From: Actinomycetota bacterium
GTDB taxonomy: Bacteria > Actinomycetota > Actinomycetes > Nanopelagicales > Nanopelagicaceae
DNA: 15,391 nt
Direction of reading: 5' to 3'
Assembly (NCBI GenBank): GCA_009699765.1
Contig: WLNN01000012.1
Span: 1 to 15,391 of the forward strand
The notes below the pieces were generated by a model that was given only the letters and a program-made list of their open reading frames with translations, had not been told where the DNA came from and did not search any database. Shown one piece after another: positions 13,025-15,391 of this stretch. The translations under genes and the position numbers were made by a program. Numbering within the stretch: the first letter of the stretch is position 1; each line of letters begins with the position of its first letter.

Positions 13025-14409
13025 TGCGAGAGCTTAATTTCGTCAGCCTCGGAGCCAACGGGGTTCCAGCCACCTGGAATTAAATCATCCGCTTCATCAG
13101 GACCCCATGTGCCATCAAAGTATGGATGACAGCGCTCAGGGTTTTTTAGAATTTGATCAAGAATTGCCCATGAATGCAGAACTGCATCGATTCGAGTAAA
13201 GCGGAAGTGATCACCTAGCATGGCAGCACGAAGTAATCGCTCGTACGGACCTTGGCGATCACCAAACTCTGTAAAGAATTCAACTGAGAGGTCCACGGAT
13301 TCTGAAACCAATTTAGTGCCGGGCTTCTTTGCTTGTAATGAGATATCTACTCCATCTTGAGCACCTAAGCGAAAGCGCACCTGATTTGATTCTGCTTTAC
13401 CAAAGAGCGCACGTGGTGGCTGCTTGAATTCAACAATAACTTCAAGCACGGTCTCTGGCATCTTTTTGCCGGTGCGAAGATAAATTGGAACACCTGCCCA
13501 GCGCCAGTTATCAATAAAAATCTTCATTGCAACAAAAGTCTCGGTATCTGAATTCGCCGCGACGCCTTCTTCTTCTAGGTAGCCAACAAATTGGCCTCGT
13601 ACAACATCGCTCTTCTTGATGTCGCGAATTGCAGAGAGAACTTTGATTTTCTCGTTCTGCATATCTTGAGATTCCATGCTGGTAGGTGGCTCCATTGTGA
13701 GCATCGTGAGTACCTGAAGTAAGTGGTTCTGTAATACATCTCGGGTAGCTCCAACGCCATCATAAAACTTTCCGCGGCCATCAATTCCAAAGGTCTCAGC
13801 CATCGTGATCTGGATGTTCGAGACATAATTTCGGTTCCAGACTGGCTCGAAGAGTGTGTTGGCAAAGCGGAAGACTAAGAGATCTTCAACAGCCTCTTTC
13901 CCGAGATAATGATCGATTCGGAATATCTGCTCTTCTGGCAATAACTTTTTGAGTTCGGAATCGAGCAATTTGGCAGATTCGAGATCGCGACCAAAAGGCT
14001 TTTCAACAACAACACGTGCTCGCTTCGTAATTCCCACCGCAGCGAGTGATTCTGTGATTGTTGCAAAGAACTCAGGAGCAATAGCTAAGTAAATTACCGG
14101 AAGCTTGTAACCAGAAATAGCCTCAGCCAGCTCTTTAAAAGTATCTGGGTTGTTGTAATCACCAACAATGAGCTTTACTTCATCACGAATCTTTGCGAGT
14201 ACTTCTTCATCGGCCGCAGGCTTGCGCGCGCGAATAGCGGCTTCTACATTTTCGCGGAAAACTTCTTGAGTCCACTTTGAAGAGGCAACACCGATAATGG
14301 GCATATCTAACTCGTTTAACTCTTCTAAATCATAGAGAGCTGGAAATAGTTTTTTCTTCGCTAAATCCCCGGTTGCTCCAAATAGAACTAGTACATCAGC
14401 TTTATTCAA
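13021..14409 (-). CDS. zwf: Glucose-6-phosphate 1-dehydrogenase
   Basis: Oxidises glucose 6-phosphate to 6-phosphogluconolactone with reduction of NADP (or NAD), the first step of the oxidative pentose phosphate pathway. 462 residues, a little short for the family (about 480-510). The cofactor-binding [10 protein letters not shown] is at 11-20, EKPFG follows in the middle of the first domain, the active-site signature RIDHYLGKE is at 164-172, and the general base is His229 in LQNHLLQ; Asp166 and His167 complete the site. The start is TTG 14409. No other start is possible before GATGDL, because an in-frame TAG (the gnd stop) lies two codons upstream. AAAGG stands 8 nt before it. It is cotranscribed after gnd and probably translationally coupled. 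The stop TAG shares CTAG 13021-13024 with the tgt stop. Confidence 0.96.
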   Translation of the reverse strand: MNKADVLVLFGATGDLAKKKLFPALYDLEELNELDMPIIGVASSKWTQEVFRENVEAAIRARKPAADEEVLAKIRDEVKLIVGDYNNPDTFKELAEAISGYKLPVIYLAIAPEFFATITESLAAVGITKRARVVVEKPFGRDLESAKLLDSELKKLLPEEQIFRIDHYLGKEAVEDLLVFRFANTLFEPVWNRNYVSNIQITMAETFGIDGRGKFYDGVGATRDVLQNHLLQVLTMLTMEPPTSMESQDMQNEKIKVLSAIRDIKKSDVVRGQFVGYLEEEGVAANSDTETFVAMKIFIDNWRWAGVPIYLRTGKKMPETVLEVIVEFKQPPRALFGKAESNQVRFRLGAQDGVDISLQAKKPGTKLVSESVDLSVEFFTEFGDRQGPYERLLRAAMLGDHFRFTRIDAVLHSWAILDQILKNPERCHPYFDGTWGPDEADDLIPGGWNPVGSEADEIKLSH

Positions 14410-14412
14410 TGA

Positions 14413-15387
14413 CTATGCCTTTGGCTTCTCATTATGACCACCAAATTTATAGCGCATTGCGCTCAAGACTCGGTTGGCAAACTCATCATTATTTCTTGAA
14501 GCAAAACGTGAATAGAGGGAAGCCGATAGCACGTGTGCTGGAATTCCTGCTTCGATAGCAGCCTGTACAGTCCAGCGACCTTCACCGCTATCACTTACTT
14601 GTGATGAGTATTCAGTTAGTTCGTTAGATTCGTTAAGGGCCTGTGCTGTGAGATCGAGTAACCACGATGCAACAACGCTTCCACGTCGCCAGACTTCAGT
14701 GATTTCCGGAATATCAAGATTGTAGGCCGGCGTCATTTCATCGGCAGCTTCAAAGATTGCCAGACCTTCTGCAAATGCGGCCATCATTCCGTATTCAATT
14801 CCGTTGTGGATCATCTTTACGAAGTGCCCAGCACCAGTTGGTCCGCAGTGTAAGTATCCAAACTCTGCTTGTGATGGTTCTCCGGTGCGCCCGGGTGTTC
14901 GATCTGCGGCCTCTACTCCAGGAGAAAGTGCTTTGAAGATTGAATCAAGTGACTTAACAACTGCGTCATCGCCACCAATCATCAATGAATATCCGCGCTC
15001 GAGTCCATAGACCCCGCCAGATGTTCCTACATCTACAAAATTAATGTTCTTCGCTTTTAACAATTCGGCATTCTTCAAATCGTTCTTGTAATAACTATTT
15101 CCACCATCAATAACGGTGTCACCCGGAGATAAAACTTCAGCAAGTGCTGCAATTGTTGAATCTGTAACTGCTGCTGGAACCATCACCCACACTGTGCGAG
15201 GTGCGGTGAGTTTTGAAGCCAAGTCGGCTAGGTCGCTTGCGCCAATTGAACCTTCGGTTGCAAGTGCTTTTACTGATTCAGGAGAGAGGTCATAAACAAC
15301 AGATGTGATGTTGTGGCGAGAAAGGCGACGAACAATATTTGCGCCCATACGACCAAGTCCGACCATACCAAAAGTGGTTGTGCTCAT
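14413..15387 (-). CDS. gnd: 6-phosphogluconate dehydrogenase (decarboxylating), short form
   Basis: Oxidatively decarboxylates 6-phosphogluconate to ribulose 5-phosphate, the third step of the pathway begun by Zwf. 324 residues, the short class (GndA/YqeC-like, about 300-340) rather than the 470-residue class. The Rossmann motif GLGRMG is at 10-15, DVGTSGGVYGLERG is the substrate-binding segment, and catalytic Lys191 and Glu198 lie in KMIHNGIEY. SDSGEGRWTVQAAIE near the end is typical of the short class. Many short forms prefer NAD, but the cofactor is not settled by sequence alone. ATG 15387 lies four bases from the window edge, so its ribosome-binding site and promoter are not visible. It is followed in the same frame by zwf. 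Confidence 0.95.
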   Translation of the reverse strand: MSTTTFGMVGLGRMGANIVRRLSRHNITSVVYDLSPESVKALATEGSIGASDLADLASKLTAPRTVWVMVPAAVTDSTIAALAEVLSPGDTVIDGGNSYYKNDLKNAELLKAKNINFVDVGTSGGVYGLERGYSLMIGGDDAVVKSLDSIFKALSPGVEAADRTPGRTGEPSQAEFGYLHCGPTGAGHFVKMIHNGIEYGMMAAFAEGLAIFEAADEMTPAYNLDIPEITEVWRRGSVVASWLLDLTAQALNESNELTEYSSQVSDSGEGRWTVQAAIEAGIPAHVLSASLYSRFASRNNDEFANRVLSAMRYKFGGHNEKPKA

Positions 15388-15391
15388 CTGT

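Noticed and set aside
13021-14409. Truncated zwf, because 462 residues is short
   Set aside because: All catalytic and cofactor motifs are present in order with normal spacing, and both ends look natural; it is within family variation.

Overview
The window looks like ordinary chromosome from a small-genome, AT-leaning actinobacterium. The likely group is freshwater Nanopelagicales (acI, Planktophila-like). I infer this from the actinobacterial flavour of the proteins (Tgt subtype, Opp importer with four-Cys ATPase tails), the modest GC content judged by eye, the tight packing with overlapping stops and starts, the histone-like Lys/Ala/Pro tail at the left edge, and several genes whose -10 box sits 6-7 nt before the start codon, as in leaderless actinobacterial transcripts. 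No rRNA, tRNA, CRISPR array, insertion sequence, prophage or defence gene was seen.

Layout. (1) 1-243: 3' end of a gene encoding a Lys-rich repetitive tail, then a strong bidirectional terminator. (2) 300-2814: a MarR-family regulator divergent from an M13 zinc metallopeptidase, with a palindromic operator candidate between them. (3) 2842-3369: a small lipoprotein of unknown function, then a second bidirectional terminator. (4) 3441-9465, minus strand: an oligopeptide ABC importer transcribed in the order oppC-oppA-oppB-oppD-oppF. Stable RNA hairpins lie on both sides of oppA and a 27-bp palindrome lies at the oppC ribosome-binding site. (5) 9621-11714, minus strand: an alpha/beta hydrolase directly abutting an MFS transporter. 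(6) 11783-13024: tgt, divergent from the hydrolase, with a palindrome that could serve both promoters. (7) 13021-15387, minus strand: gnd and zwf (oxidative pentose phosphate pathway), convergent with tgt; the tgt and zwf stop codons share one CTAG.

How the genes may work together. The Opp importer brings in oligopeptides. The M13 enzyme has no signal peptide, so it probably acts in the cytosol and could cut imported peptides; this link rests on proximity and family knowledge. gnd and zwf produce reduced cofactor and pentose phosphates. Tgt inserts a 7-deazaguanine base into tRNA.

I see no wholly new multi-gene system. The most interesting signals are regulatory: the oppC palindrome, the tetraloop-capped hairpins framing oppA, the shared -35 palindrome between the hydrolase and tgt, the MarR operator, and the same-frame gnd/zwf junction separated by one UAG. 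All gaps between genes are shorter than 160 bases.
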